A DNA stretch of 64,000 nt from WLWS01 sp965243105 (GCA_965243105.1 CBDEUC010000003.1:2666001-2730000); one strand, 5' to 3'; shown: positions 1 to 9,629, counted from the first letter of the stretch. Notes: generated by a model from the sequence alone, not told the origin. Numbers and translations: made by a program.

Positions 1-1
1 C

Positions 2-937
2 AGGCGAGGATGGTACCGGTGGCAGCTATCACCTACCGGTAAGTACGCCATAGAAACCTGGTCTGATGCGAACTCATCCCAGGAAATACGGCTACGACTT
101 ACAGTCGGCGGCCAGGTAGCTATCCTTGCAGACAACAAGAACCGGCAAAGGGAAAAGTACTCAATACCCCACAAGGAGTTTCTTAAATTTAAAACCCGCG
201 ACGGCATTCTCGTGGATGGATTCATGATTAAACCTCCCGCTTTTGACCCGGCTAAAAAATATCCTGCCATTGGATACGGTTACGGCAATGCCGGTTCCCA
301 GGTCGTCATAAATGGAAAGCCCTGGTGGCCCAGTCCGAAAATGGACTTCTGGCACGCTTACATGGCACAGCAGGGCTATATCATCTTTGGCTTTGATAAT
401 CGTACGACCGCGGGACGTGGCAAGAAGGCAAAGAATCTTACCTATGGCCACTACGCAAAGTGGGCGATAGCCGATTACCTTGAAGGCGTGGATTACCTGG
501 AAAGGCTGTCCTATATTGATCCGTCCAGGCTCGGTTTCTGGGGCTGGAGCGGCGGCGGATATCTTGCCGCGGCATTAATGACAAAGGGTGCACCCCATTT
601 CAAGACGGCGGTCAGCGTGGCCCCGGTGATTGACCTGTCGCGTTACCAGGCGGTTGGGGTAGAGCGCTGGATGGATTTCATCGAGGACAACCCGGAGGGT
701 TACCGCGAGGTTAACCTGGTCAATTTTGCAGACAGGCTACAGGGCAAGCTATTACTTATTCATGGTACAGGGGATGAGAATGTCAAATATGCCTTTACCC
801 TCCAGTTTGCCGAAGCATTGGTTAAGCACGACAAGCAGTTTGACATGATGATCTATCCCAACCAGCATCATGATATCCTTGACTACCAGCAGCATGTATT
901 CACAACCATGACCCGCTATTTTCTGGAGAATCTTTAA
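2..937 (+). CDS. S9 family peptidase (prolyl oligopeptidase/DPP-IV type), C-terminal part
   Basis: The reading frame is open from the left edge, so this is the C-terminal part of a longer exported or periplasmic serine peptidase; the first internal ATG at 212 is not the real start. The visible part holds the end of a beta-propeller-like region and the alpha/beta hydrolase catalytic domain. The nucleophile lies in G-W-S-G-G (Ser codon 548-550), the Asp in HGTGDENV (codon 773-775) and the His in NQHHD (codons 866-871). Family knowledge: S9B/S9C enzymes remove dipeptides or cleave short peptides, often after Pro or Ala. The exact specificity cannot be read here. It is followed 18 bp later by a VOC gene on the same strand. 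Confidence 0.88.
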   Translation, partial: RRGWYRWQLSPTGKYAIETWSDANSSQEIRLRLTVGGQVAILADNKNRQREKYSIPHKEFLKFKTRDGILVDGFMIKPPAFDPAKKYPAIGYGYGNAGSQVVINGKPWWPSPKMDFWHAYMAQQGYIIFGFDNRTTAGRGKKAKNLTYGHYAKWAIADYLEGVDYLERLSYIDPSRLGFWGWSGGGYLAAALMTKGAPHFKTAVSVAPVIDLSRYQAVGVERWMDFIEDNPEGYREVNLVNFADRLQGKLLLIHGTGDENVKYAFTLQFAEALVKHDKQFDMMIYPNQHHDILDYQQHVFTTMTRYFLENL

Positions 938-955
938 TACTATGCGTACTTGCAA

Positions 956-1342
956 ATGGTAACCCTTGGCAATCATTACCGGGCCACCGCGCATACACGG
1001 GAACGTGATGCGGTGAGCCGTTTCTATACCACCGTGCTTGGGTGTGAAAAGCTATCAGCGGATGGCGTCACGAGCGGTATACCAGAGAATGTCGACCTGT
1101 TTGTCTTTGCCAATGGACAGGTGCTGGGTGTTGAATATTCAAGCGATGAAAGCCAGTGCCTGTCACTGGCGCAAAACCGCCAGGCCTGCTGGCTTGAAGT
1201 GAAAACGGATGATAAGGATGCCTTGAAAGCAAGGTGCCTGGAAGGGGGCGCGATTGAAATTAGCGACTACTGGGACAGTGAACACTTCTACTTTCATGCA
1301 CCCGGTGGCCAGGTGTTTCGAATCATTGGCGAGGATGAATAA
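956..1342 (+). CDS. VOC family (glyoxalase/bleomycin-resistance fold) protein
   Basis: This is a small cytoplasmic protein of about 128 residues. It has a vicinal-oxygen-chelate pattern: an N-terminal NHYRATAHTRERDAVSRFY helix-strand unit and a C-terminal strand with FYFHAPGGQVFRIIG. A TTG at 950 is in frame, but the ATG at 956 is the natural start. The gene begins 18 bp after the S9 peptidase and may be co-transcribed with it. VOC proteins include lyases, dioxygenases and binding proteins; the substrate cannot be predicted. The gene is convergent with the amidohydrolase that ends at 1375. Confidence 0.75.
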   Translation: MVTLGNHYRATAHTRERDAVSRFYTTVLGCEKLSADGVTSGIPENVDLFVFANGQVLGVEYSSDESQCLSLAQNRQACWLEVKTDDKDALKARCLEGGAIEISDYWDSEHFYFHAPGGQVFRIIGEDE

Positions 1343-1374
1343 GAGCTAACTGGTAGTGCCCCTGGAGATACGAG

Positions 1375-2775
1375 CTACCTGAGGCTGGTGCTGTCCGGCG
1401 TGTAGACTTTACCCCCCTTGATAACGGTGACGATGCGGTGCTGCAACAGGGTGATATCCCGCAAGGGATCGCCATCAACGATAATCATGTCCGCAAGCTT
1501 GCCCTCACTGACGGTACCAAGGTCATGTTCTACTCCCTGCATCTGCGCTGCGCGCAGGGTCGCGCTTTGAATCACTTCCATGGGTGTGAGACCTGAGCGC
1601 GAGAGGTTTTCCATTTCCCGGGTGAGCGGGCTGTGCAGGTTAAAGGGCGCACCGGCATCGGTGCCGGCAACCAGCTGTTCACGTCCGCCGGCGGTGACGA
1701 ATTGCCGTAGCTTTGCCCTGGCGGCCTTGATTCTCTCCCGCGCCCCGATACCCCAGGGGACGGAACTTGGATTTAGCCAGCTCTTTTTAAGGTGTGCATA
1801 GATATCTGCCGGGTACTGCCTTGCATAACGTGGATGGTCCAGCATCTCAGGAAAGTCCAGCATGCGTACATAGGCATTACGCATTTCTATCGTGGGCACG
1901 ATATAAGGTCCGCGCAGGATGTTGGCCATCGGGCCGCTCGCACTCGGCTTTAATCCCCGCACCAGTAAGCGATAGTCTTCGTTCGAGTAACTGGAAAGGG
2001 GATCCGCGGTAAAGACATGGTGAAGTCGATCGACACCGGCTTCTATGGCAGTGCGATAGGCGCTGATGTGACGTACATCGGCATCGACACCGAGTCCCGC
2101 TTCATGGGCGGTATCGGTTACAGCCTGCAGGATTTCCCGATCCCAAAAACCATACACCTTGACCTGGTCAACACCAAGTGCGATGACTTCCTGCGTGACC
2201 CGGCGCGCCTCCTTGACTGAGCCGACCCTGTACTTGTTCTCTCCACGGCTGCTGCCCGGCTGTCGTTGACGGAGTATGGGCCCGGCCAGGAAAAGACGTG
2301 GGCCTTCAACATCCCCAGCCTGTATGGCTTTACGCAGGCGAAGCTGGGTCTCTATGGGTCCACCGGTGTCACGAAAGGTCGTGATGCCTGCATGCAGTGA
2401 GGTTCGCGCAACTGCCGCCATGACGTCATAGGCCCTGGACTCAAATTCTTTTGGAAAATTAGCGGGGTCACCCTCACCGATATGGAACAGGTGACCATGT
2501 GATTCCCATAATCCCGGCATGACCGTCATTCCGTTAGCATCGATGACGCGCGCGTTACCCGGCAGGCTCGCACCCTGGTCGGTGGTGATGCTGTGAATGC
2601 GATCGCCTGCTACCAGGATCGTGATGTTATTACGGGGAGGGGCATCATAACCGTCGATGAGCCGTCCGCCCTTGATCACAAGGTCAACAGTAGTTCCATC
2701 CGCCTCGGCACATAGCTGTGCGGGAAGAAGCAGGAAAAGAACAAGCACATGTAGAAGAGGGCTGCGTGTGTTCAT
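1375..2775 (-). CDS. Exported metal-dependent amidohydrolase
   Basis: The 466-residue protein starts with a signal peptide (hydrophobic residues about 7-20, ending LCAEA), so it probably acts in the periplasm. It has the amidohydrolase superfamily layout: a small beta domain, an HGH metal motif (His93, His95) after the strand MPGLWES, a possible carboxylated-lysine strand (VDQVKVYGFW), and the late Asp in VAGTDAGAPF. The C-terminus returns to the beta domain (LADMIIVDGDPL, VIKGGKVY). This is the imidazolonepropionase-like group of cyclic amide or peptide hydrolases; the substrate is unknown. It is one of three exported paralogues in the first 10 kb. It is convergent with the VOC gene and lies just downstream of the MBL-fold gene on the same strand. 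Confidence 0.88.
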   Translation of the reverse strand: MNTRSPLLHVLVLFLLLPAQLCAEADGTTVDLVIKGGRLIDGYDAPPRNNITILVAGDRIHSITTDQGASLPGNARVIDANGMTVMPGLWESHGHLFHIGEGDPANFPKEFESRAYDVMAAVARTSLHAGITTFRDTGGPIETQLRLRKAIQAGDVEGPRLFLAGPILRQRQPGSSRGENKYRVGSVKEARRVTQEVIALGVDQVKVYGFWDREILQAVTDTAHEAGLGVDADVRHISAYRTAIEAGVDRLHHVFTADPLSSYSNEDYRLLVRGLKPSASGPMANILRGPYIVPTIEMRNAYVRMLDFPEMLDHPRYARQYPADIYAHLKKSWLNPSSVPWGIGARERIKAARAKLRQFVTAGGREQLVAGTDAGAPFNLHSPLTREMENLSRSGLTPMEVIQSATLRAAQMQGVEHDLGTVSEGKLADMIIVDGDPLRDITLLQHRIVTVIKGGKVYTPDSTSLR

Positions 2776-2819
2776 GATAGTTATAGTCCTTCTATAATTA
2801 TGCTACGCGTTTGTGTTTT

Positions 2820-3902
2820 TCACTTCGCTGGAATGGTAAAAACCATGCCATCCTCCGCAAGGATGAAAGGGCCATCATAAGCTTTTTTAACCGCATGGGT
2901 CATTTCCGCCCATACCTGGTCGCCCGGTCGCGGACCAAGGTAGAGAGCCGTCATTTCTATTGCCTTGTCGAGACTGGAAAAAGGTGCCAGGTGGTAGGCA
3001 ACGAGCTTTTTCACACCTGCTTCAGTTGCTATTTGGCCAACCTCGGTGGGCGTAGTATGGCCGGTTTGTGGCCGCTTGGATTTTTTCTTTTCAAAATCCT
3101 TGTTGCTGTTCTCCTGGAATTCCTTATTGGCAAACTTGCCGCCCGTCAACATGCCCGGATCCGGTTTCATCATTTCATGAATGAGAATGTCTGCTCCTTG
3201 TGCCAGTTCGGTCAGTGCCTTCGATGGGCCTGTATCACCACTAATGACGACAGAACCGTACTTTGAGTCCACGCGGTAGCCCAGGCTTAGCTTGTTTGGT
3301 TCAGGGTAGTGCGGGGTCGAAACCGCGGTGACTGTAAACAGTTCGTTTTTAACAATGACACCGGGCAGCACATCTTTGACCACCAGCGGAGGCTCTTTAG
3401 CTGGCCTGGTCGGAATTGAAGGTGGCCAGTTAGCAACGAGGAAACGGACAAACTCCTCATCCGAGGTATGCATTTTAAGGGCGCCTTCATGCATTGTTTC
3501 AGTGCCCGGTGCCCCGTAGACCTGGATGGGCTCCTGGCGGGCGCCTATCCAGGAAGCGATGACGAAATAGTCATAAGTGGCAATATGATCGAAATGATGG
3601 TGAGTGAAAAAAACATAGTCAATATCCAGCGGGTTGATATCGGCACGCAAGAGGTTGTCCATGACGCCCCTGCCAAAATCAAACTGTAAAATTGTGCCAT
3701 CAATGATTACGGCGACGCTGGCTCCTGCGCGTTGTGGATCGGGAAAGGCAGACCCGGTACCGGTCATGACAACATGCATACCCTGCCTGTACTTTTCAAT
3801 GACTTCAGCGTGGACACTTGTGAACAGCAGGTTGCTGCCAATCAGGACAAGGAAAAATCTAAACAGGGTTGCTGAAACCCTGGATAATAAATATTGTTTC
3901 AT
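2820..3902 (-). CDS. Exported metallo-beta-lactamase-fold hydrolase
   Basis: The start is placed at the ATG at 3902, preceded by GAGAGG, rather than at 3923. The 360-residue protein has a long hydrophobic signal peptide ending near SVHAEV. It carries the MBL signature HHHFDH (His101, His103, Asp105, His106), a second metal region VISGDTGPS, and AYHLAP near the C-terminus. This resembles the RNase Z/arylsulfatase-like branch of the MBL fold, but the signal peptide argues for a periplasmic hydrolase. Its substrate is unknown. It is probably co-transcribed with the amidohydrolase 44 bp downstream and is divergent from the creatininase-TPR gene. Confidence 0.85.
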   Translation of the reverse strand: MKQYLLSRVSATLFRFFLVLIGSNLLFTSVHAEVIEKYRQGMHVVMTGTGSAFPDPQRAGASVAVIIDGTILQFDFGRGVMDNLLRADINPLDIDYVFFTHHHFDHIATYDYFVIASWIGARQEPIQVYGAPGTETMHEGALKMHTSDEEFVRFLVANWPPSIPTRPAKEPPLVVKDVLPGVIVKNELFTVTAVSTPHYPEPNKLSLGYRVDSKYGSVVISGDTGPSKALTELAQGADILIHEMMKPDPGMLTGGKFANKEFQENSNKDFEKKKSKRPQTGHTTPTEVGQIATEAGVKKLVAYHLAPFSSLDKAIEMTALYLGPRPGDQVWAEMTHAVKKAYDGPFILAEDGMVFTIPAK

Positions 3903-4140
3903 ATTTTTTCCTCTCATCTGCAACGGGCGTTTACGCCGGAAAATTGGATCCCGAAGCGGGGCGCAATTGCGGCCTGGATTGTGCGATTCATTGTAACCCC
4001 GGGCTAGCTGTTATCAATACCAGTGCAAAAATGGAATTGTTGCCCTGTAAGCAATGAATGAGCCTTCCGGACATTATTGCAGCGACATGCAGAATTCGAT
4101 ATAGATGCAGGTTATCAATCCCTTTTCGCGGGAGAAAAGA

Positions 4141-5940
4141 GTGCAATTTAAAATCGCCGCAGCATTTTTCTTAATTTGGATTTCAATCGGCCCCGTATCA
4201 GCCCAACAGATGCTGGAGGACATGACCTGGAAGAAGGTTGAACTGGCCCTCAAGAGTGGAACCGACAGTGCAATTATTACTATCGGTGCCACTGAACAAC
4301 ATGGGCCTCAACTGCCCCTCGCCAGTGATTCAATCACCGGGGATTGCCTGGCACAGGAGATTGCTGAGCGGGCAGGGCGCACCCTTATTACACCCAATAT
4401 TCGACTGGGTATCTCTCCCCACCACATGCATTTCCCCGGCACTATCACGGTGAGAAGTGAAGTCCTCAAATCACTCGTGTATGAGTATGTCCATTCTCTT
4501 GCCTGGCATGGCTTGCGTCATATTTTCATTATTCCGACCCACGGTACCAATTTTGGAATGGCCGGGGAGCTGGAAGTGGAGCTAAGTAAACTCTATCCAC
4601 ACATCAATATTTTTTCTTTCTCCGACGCCGAGGCCTACATAAAAACACTCATCGATACCTCCCGGCGTCTTGGCATTGATCTTGCCGAGGCTGGCTCACA
4701 TTCCGGCCTGTCGGAAACGTCAATGATCCTCGCCTGCCGAGGCGAGCTGGTTGACATGGAAAGTGCGGAAGTCGGCTTCATGGGGGATGCGTATGCCATG
4801 GGTGAAAAGCTTAACAGGGATGGCACCCATTCTATTTCACCCATAGGCGTGCTTGGTGATCCGCGCAAGGCGAGCGCGAAAGCCGGTAAGGAATACCTGG
4901 CAGGCCTGGCCACGCTGCTTACTGACTACATGCTGGAGCGGCGTTCTGCCTGGCAGGCGAAACCACCGGCGGACTTACCCGGCGGAGGACTGGCCGCGCC
5001 TGAAGGCGAACTGGCGGAAGCCATCAATGCCCGTCGCAGTGGCGATTTCAAAAAGGCACGACGCCTGCTGATGGAAAAATCAAAAAAGCATCAAGACGAT
5101 GCGATGGTATCCATTGAGATTGCCAGGCTGGAGATGCTTGAAGACAAGTACCCCGCGGCAATCAAGCGCCTGGAAGCACTGCTTGCCGGGAAACACGGTA
5201 ACGAGATCGTCGAGGAAATTCACGACGACCTTGCACTGGCCTACCTTTACCCTGGCAAGTTTTCTGTTGCCACCGAACACAAGCTTAAAGCCAGGCAACT
5301 TCGCGCAATAGCCAATGACCCGGTGGGTGAAGGTTTTAAACTTTTTTATGTCGCTTATTACCAGATTGGTACCGGGAAAATCGAGCAGGCACTGGAAAGT
5401 TATCAGCAGGCTCTTGAACTGGCCCCTGATGTCAGTGTTATAAATCTTGATATAGAACACCTCACCGGCCTTGCCGAGGTACAGCTGGGACGCTTACTCA
5501 ACGCAGCTCAGCGCCTGCGGGTCATTGGTGATGCATTACGTGATCCACAATACAGCGCCCAGGTTCGACGTTTTTACCATTTAAACGGTGAGCTCCTGTT
5601 AAAACTTGAGCGCCCGGCTGATGCCATTGTTAATTTCAAGTCTGCCATTGGCGTCTACGATCATCCCCTGTATCGCGAAAGCCTGGCACGGGCCTATTGG
5701 GGAAATGGAGATATCAGCGCGGCAATTTCCGAGCTTGAAAAAGTAGTAAAACTTGCCGATGCAAGGCTTGATGTACCGATTCACTATGTCAAGGCTCACT
5801 ACCAGCTAGGTCAGTTATACGAAGCACAAGGTAATACAAAGAAGGCACGGGAGTGGTATCAACGTTTCCTCGACTTCTGGGATACCAGTGATACGCAGCT
5901 TGAAGAAATCAACCAGGCGCGAAAAAAAGTAGGTGCGTAA
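4141..5940 (+). CDS. Exported creatininase-family amidohydrolase fused to TPR repeats
   Basis: A GTG at 4141 is preferred because GGAG at 4131-4134 lies 6 nt upstream and the protein then begins directly with a signal peptide ending VSAQQ; an ATG at 4105 is in frame but has no ribosome site. Residues about 25-270 match creatinine amidohydrolase: TEQHGPQLPLASD metal motif, HHMHFPGTIT, a THGTN element, and HSGLSETSMIL with the usual Glu. Residues about 300-595 form a chain of TPR-like helix pairs (for example AINARRSGDFKKARRLL, ALESYQQALELAP, AREWYQRFLDFW). Creatininase enzymes act on cyclic amides. Family members are normally about 250 residues and cytoplasmic, so export and the TPR tail are unusual. 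The downstream esterase gene follows almost without a gap. Confidence 0.85.
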   Translation: MQFKIAAAFFLIWISIGPVSAQQMLEDMTWKKVELALKSGTDSAIITIGATEQHGPQLPLASDSITGDCLAQEIAERAGRTLITPNIRLGISPHHMHFPGTITVRSEVLKSLVYEYVHSLAWHGLRHIFIIPTHGTNFGMAGELEVELSKLYPHINIFSFSDAEAYIKTLIDTSRRLGIDLAEAGSHSGLSETSMILACRGELVDMESAEVGFMGDAYAMGEKLNRDGTHSISPIGVLGDPRKASAKAGKEYLAGLATLLTDYMLERRSAWQAKPPADLPGGGLAAPEGELAEAINARRSGDFKKARRLLMEKSKKHQDDAMVSIEIARLEMLEDKYPAAIKRLEALLAGKHGNEIVEEIHDDLALAYLYPGKFSVATEHKLKARQLRAIANDPVGEGFKLFYVAYYQIGTGKIEQALESYQQALELAPDVSVINLDIEHLTGLAEVQLGRLLNAAQRLRVIGDALRDPQYSAQVRRFYHLNGELLLKLERPADAIVNFKSAIGVYDHPLYRESLARAYWGNGDISAAISELEKVVKLADARLDVPIHYVKAHYQLGQLYEAQGNTKKAREWYQRFLDFWDTSDTQLEEINQARKKVGA

Positions 5941-5959
5941 CCAGGGGAGTACAAGACTA

Positions 5960-6883
5960 ATGCAGAAAGGTATGGCAGTCCTGTTGTTGAGTTTCTTCCT
6001 GCTACCTGTTGCCTCCGGTATTGCCGGCGCACAGGACATGTCAAAGTACTATACCGTCATGCACCCGGAAAAGTTCGCCACCGACTGGACTGGATTTTAC
6101 AAGGCGAACAACGAGGCCACTGCCAGGGTAAGGCAGCAATATCCTCATCATCTTGATATCTCATTTGGGTCGCATTCAAAGCAGGCGCTGGATCTATACC
6201 TGCCACCCGGGGACGTGTCGGCTGCACCGGTGTTCCTGTTCCTGCACGGGGGTGGATTTCGCGAAGGTGACCGTGCCCACTATGGTTTCATCGCATTGCC
6301 TTTTATAAAAAACGGGATTATCACGGCTGTTGCCAGTTATCGCCTGATGGGTGAAGGATTCCATTTCCCCGCCCAGTCAACGGATGTAAAACACGCCGTT
6401 AAATGGTTGCATGATAATGTCGGCCGCTATGGCGGAAATGCCAACGCGATTTTTGTCGGTGGACATTCGGCCGGGGCGATTCTTTCCGCTGATATCGGCG
6501 TTGATCGTGAGTGGATGTCGAGAATGGGCATCCCCAGGGAAGCGTTAAGGGGCATCATACCGGTGAGTGGGCCCTATGATTTGCGCAACAAGGTCAAGAC
6601 CACTTACGAATCAGCCTACGCACCCACGGTGGAACTCAAGGTCCTCGCCAGCCCCATCCTGCACATCAACGATCCCATGCCTGCAGCTGTTGTCGCCTGC
6701 GGTTCAAAGGAAAAATACGAGGAATCTTCAAGCGAGTTTAGTCGCGCGCTTTGGGCTGCCGGCGTGAAAGGCGAATACCTGAACCTTGAAGGGCAGGGCC
6801 ATGCTGACACTGCCCTGTCGCTGGCGAATGAGAACAGCCAGCTTTTCAAACGGGTGCTCGCCCTTATACAGGAACATCAATAA
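5960..6883 (+). CDS. Exported alpha/beta hydrolase (carboxylesterase type)
   Basis: ATG 5960 is chosen because AGGGGAG (5943-5949) sits 10 nt upstream and a signal peptide follows (FFLLPVASGIAGAQ). The fold is that of BD-FAE/kynurenine-formamidase-like esterases: oxyanion motif LHGGGF, nucleophile elbow GGHSAGA, and a C-terminal GQGHADT that supplies the His. It starts 19 bp after the creatininase-TPR gene ends, so the two are likely translated from one message. The context suggests a periplasmic ester or amide hydrolysis step; the substrate is unknown. It is convergent with the lipoprotein amidohydrolase at 6908. Confidence 0.85.
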   Translation: MQKGMAVLLLSFFLLPVASGIAGAQDMSKYYTVMHPEKFATDWTGFYKANNEATARVRQQYPHHLDISFGSHSKQALDLYLPPGDVSAAPVFLFLHGGGFREGDRAHYGFIALPFIKNGIITAVASYRLMGEGFHFPAQSTDVKHAVKWLHDNVGRYGGNANAIFVGGHSAGAILSADIGVDREWMSRMGIPREALRGIIPVSGPYDLRNKVKTTYESAYAPTVELKVLASPILHINDPMPAAVVACGSKEKYEESSSEFSRALWAAGVKGEYLNLEGQGHADTALSLANENSQLFKRVLALIQEHQ

Positions 6884-6907
6884 GCCAGTACAAGCCTGCC
6901 CTGCGCC

Positions 6908-8338
6908 TCAAGGGCGATAGGCAAACTCTTCACGAGTGTAGGACTTGCCCTTGTAAATAATGCTTTCTATCTCGCGAATGTTCTCGATGTTATCAAGCGG
7001 GTTTTCTCTTAAGACGAGGAGGTCAGCCAGTTTTCCGACTTCTATTGTGCCAAGTTGATCTTCTATGCCAATGACAGTCGCGCCATTTTTCGTCGCTGCC
7101 ACCAATGCTTCCATTGGACTCAATCCAGCCTTAACCAGTAACTTCACTTCCCAGGGAGTGTTGTAACCCTGGAAGTTAAATCCTACTGGTCCACCGGCAT
7201 CGGTACCGGTAGCGAGCAGGATACCTGCCCGGTGAGCCTTGAGAATATTCTCAAGAAAAACCGGGATCTTTTTCTCGGCCCATTCATAGACAGGCATGTT
7301 GGCCACTGCCAGGAAACGCCTTGTCTCTTCAGCCCTGTAATCCGGGTCCTGCATGTAGTCCAGCAGGAAGTGCGGCACACTGGCACGTAGCACGGGATCG
7401 TCAAGATCCGCCGCTGCATCGTCATGTCGCAGGAAAGATTCCCACAGGCTATGGGTAGGTACGAGAGCAACACCCTGTTCCAGCATGTCCTGCAGGATCG
7501 AATCTCCTTCAGGTATAGGATCTTCGAGCCCATGAATAATGGCTCTTGATCCAATTTGCACCGCCGAATGAAATTCATCGAGATTAATGGCGTGAGTGTA
7601 GATGGGAACTTCGTGTTCCTTTGCAATTTCAGAGATGGCCTGCATCATCTCATCGCTCATTCTCACATACGTACCCGAGGCACCGAGGCCATCTTCAATC
7701 ATGACCTTGAATCCATCGGTATCCCGCGCCACGTAATCCAGCGCGCGGGCCCTGGCAGAGCCTGCATCAGCCAGGGCACCTCCATGTCGACTGCCCCAGC
7801 CGCCTTCCGGTGTCAGCGAGCGGCCCATGGCATAGATGCGCGGAGCCAGGAGTTTTCCGCGCCTCTCCGCTTCGCGTTGCGCAAATATCCAGTCCGTGTC
7901 CGAGGAAACATTGAGGACAGTAGTTACACCGTTATATAGAAATGCTTTTGGCGTGTGCTCAATGATTTGAGTCTTTTCTTCCGGGGTGAGCTGAAAAACA
8001 ACGGGTGCATCCAGGTGAACATGGGTGTCGATGAGACCGGGAATGACATACTTGCCGCTCGCATCGATGATCTTGCCTTCGAAGCGCAGGGATAGCCCGC
8101 TACCAATCTCCGCGATACGCTCATCTGCGATTCGAATATCAACACCCGCTTGAGGATCGCTGCCTGTGCCATCAATGAGTATGACATTCTTTAGTAAAAC
8201 TTCACCGGGGGAAGCGTTGTCGCTGCTAACCTGGTGTTCGACGACACTTTCAGCCGCCTGGCCATCCTGCGTGGATGAATCACAGGCCGAAAAGCACAGG
8301 GGCAGGGCGAGAAGCAGCCAGGCGATCCTGCTGTTCAC
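6908..8338 (-). CDS. Lipoprotein amidohydrolase
   Basis: The start is a GTG at 8338, one base after the TAG of the upstream amidohydrolase, which indicates translational coupling. The first 19 residues form a lipoprotein signal with FSAC and Cys19 as the lipid site, so the enzyme is probably membrane-anchored. It has the amidohydrolase metal motif HVH (His106, His108), GVTTVLNVSSD, a strand with DGFKVMIEDG (candidate carboxylated Lys), IYTHAIN, IHGLED and the late Asp in LLATGTDAGGP. Family: imidazolonepropionase-like amidohydrolases/cyclic dipeptidases. It is a paralogue of 8340-9629 and 1375-2775. Confidence 0.88.
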   Translation of the reverse strand: MNSRIAWLLLALPLCFSACDSSTQDGQAAESVVEHQVSSDNASPGEVLLKNVILIDGTGSDPQAGVDIRIADERIAEIGSGLSLRFEGKIIDASGKYVIPGLIDTHVHLDAPVVFQLTPEEKTQIIEHTPKAFLYNGVTTVLNVSSDTDWIFAQREAERRGKLLAPRIYAMGRSLTPEGGWGSRHGGALADAGSARARALDYVARDTDGFKVMIEDGLGASGTYVRMSDEMMQAISEIAKEHEVPIYTHAINLDEFHSAVQIGSRAIIHGLEDPIPEGDSILQDMLEQGVALVPTHSLWESFLRHDDAAADLDDPVLRASVPHFLLDYMQDPDYRAEETRRFLAVANMPVYEWAEKKIPVFLENILKAHRAGILLATGTDAGGPVGFNFQGYNTPWEVKLLVKAGLSPMEALVAATKNGATVIGIEDQLGTIEVGKLADLLVLRENPLDNIENIREIESIIYKGKSYTREEFAYRP

Positions 8339-8339
8339 G

Positions 8340-9629
8340 CTATTCGCCCAGCTTGTTGCGGTAAACCTCGCCTCCTTTCATTACCAGCATAATATTGCGC
8401 AGGGCCTTGATGTCCTCGACAGGGTCTTTGTCCACGGCAACGATGTCCGCGTACTTGCCGACTTCCAGGGAACCAATAGTGTCTTCTGCCTCCAGCAATT
8501 TAGCGGTTTCAATGGTCGCAGAGCGCAGGGCCTGCAGCGGCGTCATACCCGCTTCCACGTAGTACTGTGCCTCCCTCGCCGTGGCCGTGGTGCCGTCGTT
8601 GGGCTCATGGGGAAGCTGATCCGTGCCGAGCGCAATGTTTACACCCACCTCGATAGCCGTTTGAAGAGCCTTCCAGTGACCTTTACCCGCTGAATTACGA
8701 CGGTCAAGGTACCATTGTGGTGAGCCGATCTTTTCGAAAAAGGGCTCCGTGGCAGGCTGGCTGACGACAATGGTGGGCACCAGCCAGGTCCCTTGCTTCT
8801 TCATTTTCTTGAGAGTCTTTCGATCAAGGAAATAGCCGTGTTCAATGCAATCAATTCCAGCGTCCACTGCCACGTTAGTGGCCGCAGATGAACCGGAGTG
8901 GGCAGTGACCTTGACACCAAAGCGATGCGCGGCATCAATGACTGCACTGATCTCCTCGGGAGTCATGAGCGCGTTGGCAAGACCGCCACCGTCTGTCGCG
9001 ATACCGCCGGATATGAGTATCTTGATCCACTTTGCACCGGCCATGATTTGTGTTCGCGCGGCCTTGATGAGCTCATAGGGCCCGTCATAATTTTGCTTGC
9101 CGTCTTTTTTTGAACCGTGGCCGGCAGTAATGGTCAGGGCTTCTCCTGAACTGAATATGCGCGGGCCAATGGCCTGGCCCTTCTTTATTGCGCGGTCCAG
9201 TGCCAGGTCAGCATGGGCTGTATCACCGGGCAGTCGAATGGTGGTGACGCCAGCCTGCAACACCTCGCGTGCGGAAGCGGCCATGCGCAGGGCCAGCGCA
9301 GCTTCACTTTCATTGGCCAGTTCAGCCTTCATTTTGCCGGGGAGGATGAGCCCAAGATGCACATGCATGTTCATCAAGCCGGGAATTAGCCAGGTACCGC
9401 TGGCGTCGATGCGTTCCGCGCCACCGGGAATAGAGATTTCAGAAGCAGGGCCGATCGCCGTGATTTTCTCACCTTCAACGAGGATAACGGCATTCTCAAT
9501 TGGTGATTTGCCATCAAGGTCAACAACGGTACCACCCACTATGGCTGTACTGGCCGCGAAGACCGGGGCAGCAGGAAGCAAAACCATCAGGGAATAAATC
9601 AGAATGAACAGACTTCGTCTCGTCTTCAT
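8340..9629 (-). CDS. Exported amidohydrolase
   Basis: The 429-residue protein starts at ATG 9629 with GAGAGG upstream. A signal peptide ends near APVFAAS. Metal-binding HVH is at residues 89 and 91 (NMHVHLG), followed by AGVTTIRLPGD, KWIKILISGG with the likely carboxylated Lys, VTAHSGS, CIEHGYF and GTDQLPHE. This is the same family as Xaa-Pro or isoaspartyl-type amidohydrolases used on modified peptides, but specificity is not visible. It is coupled to the lipoprotein amidohydrolase by a 1-bp gap. A strong hairpin separates it from the TonB receptor gene upstream. Confidence 0.88.
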   Translation of the reverse strand: MKTRRSLFILIYSLMVLLPAAPVFAASTAIVGGTVVDLDGKSPIENAVILVEGEKITAIGPASEISIPGGAERIDASGTWLIPGLMNMHVHLGLILPGKMKAELANESEAALALRMAASAREVLQAGVTTIRLPGDTAHADLALDRAIKKGQAIGPRIFSSGEALTITAGHGSKKDGKQNYDGPYELIKAARTQIMAGAKWIKILISGGIATDGGGLANALMTPEEISAVIDAAHRFGVKVTAHSGSSAATNVAVDAGIDCIEHGYFLDRKTLKKMKKQGTWLVPTIVVSQPATEPFFEKIGSPQWYLDRRNSAGKGHWKALQTAIEVGVNIALGTDQLPHEPNDGTTATAREAQYYVEAGMTPLQALRSATIETAKLLEAEDTIGSLEVGKYADIVAVDKDPVEDIKALRNIMLVMKGGEVYRNKLGE

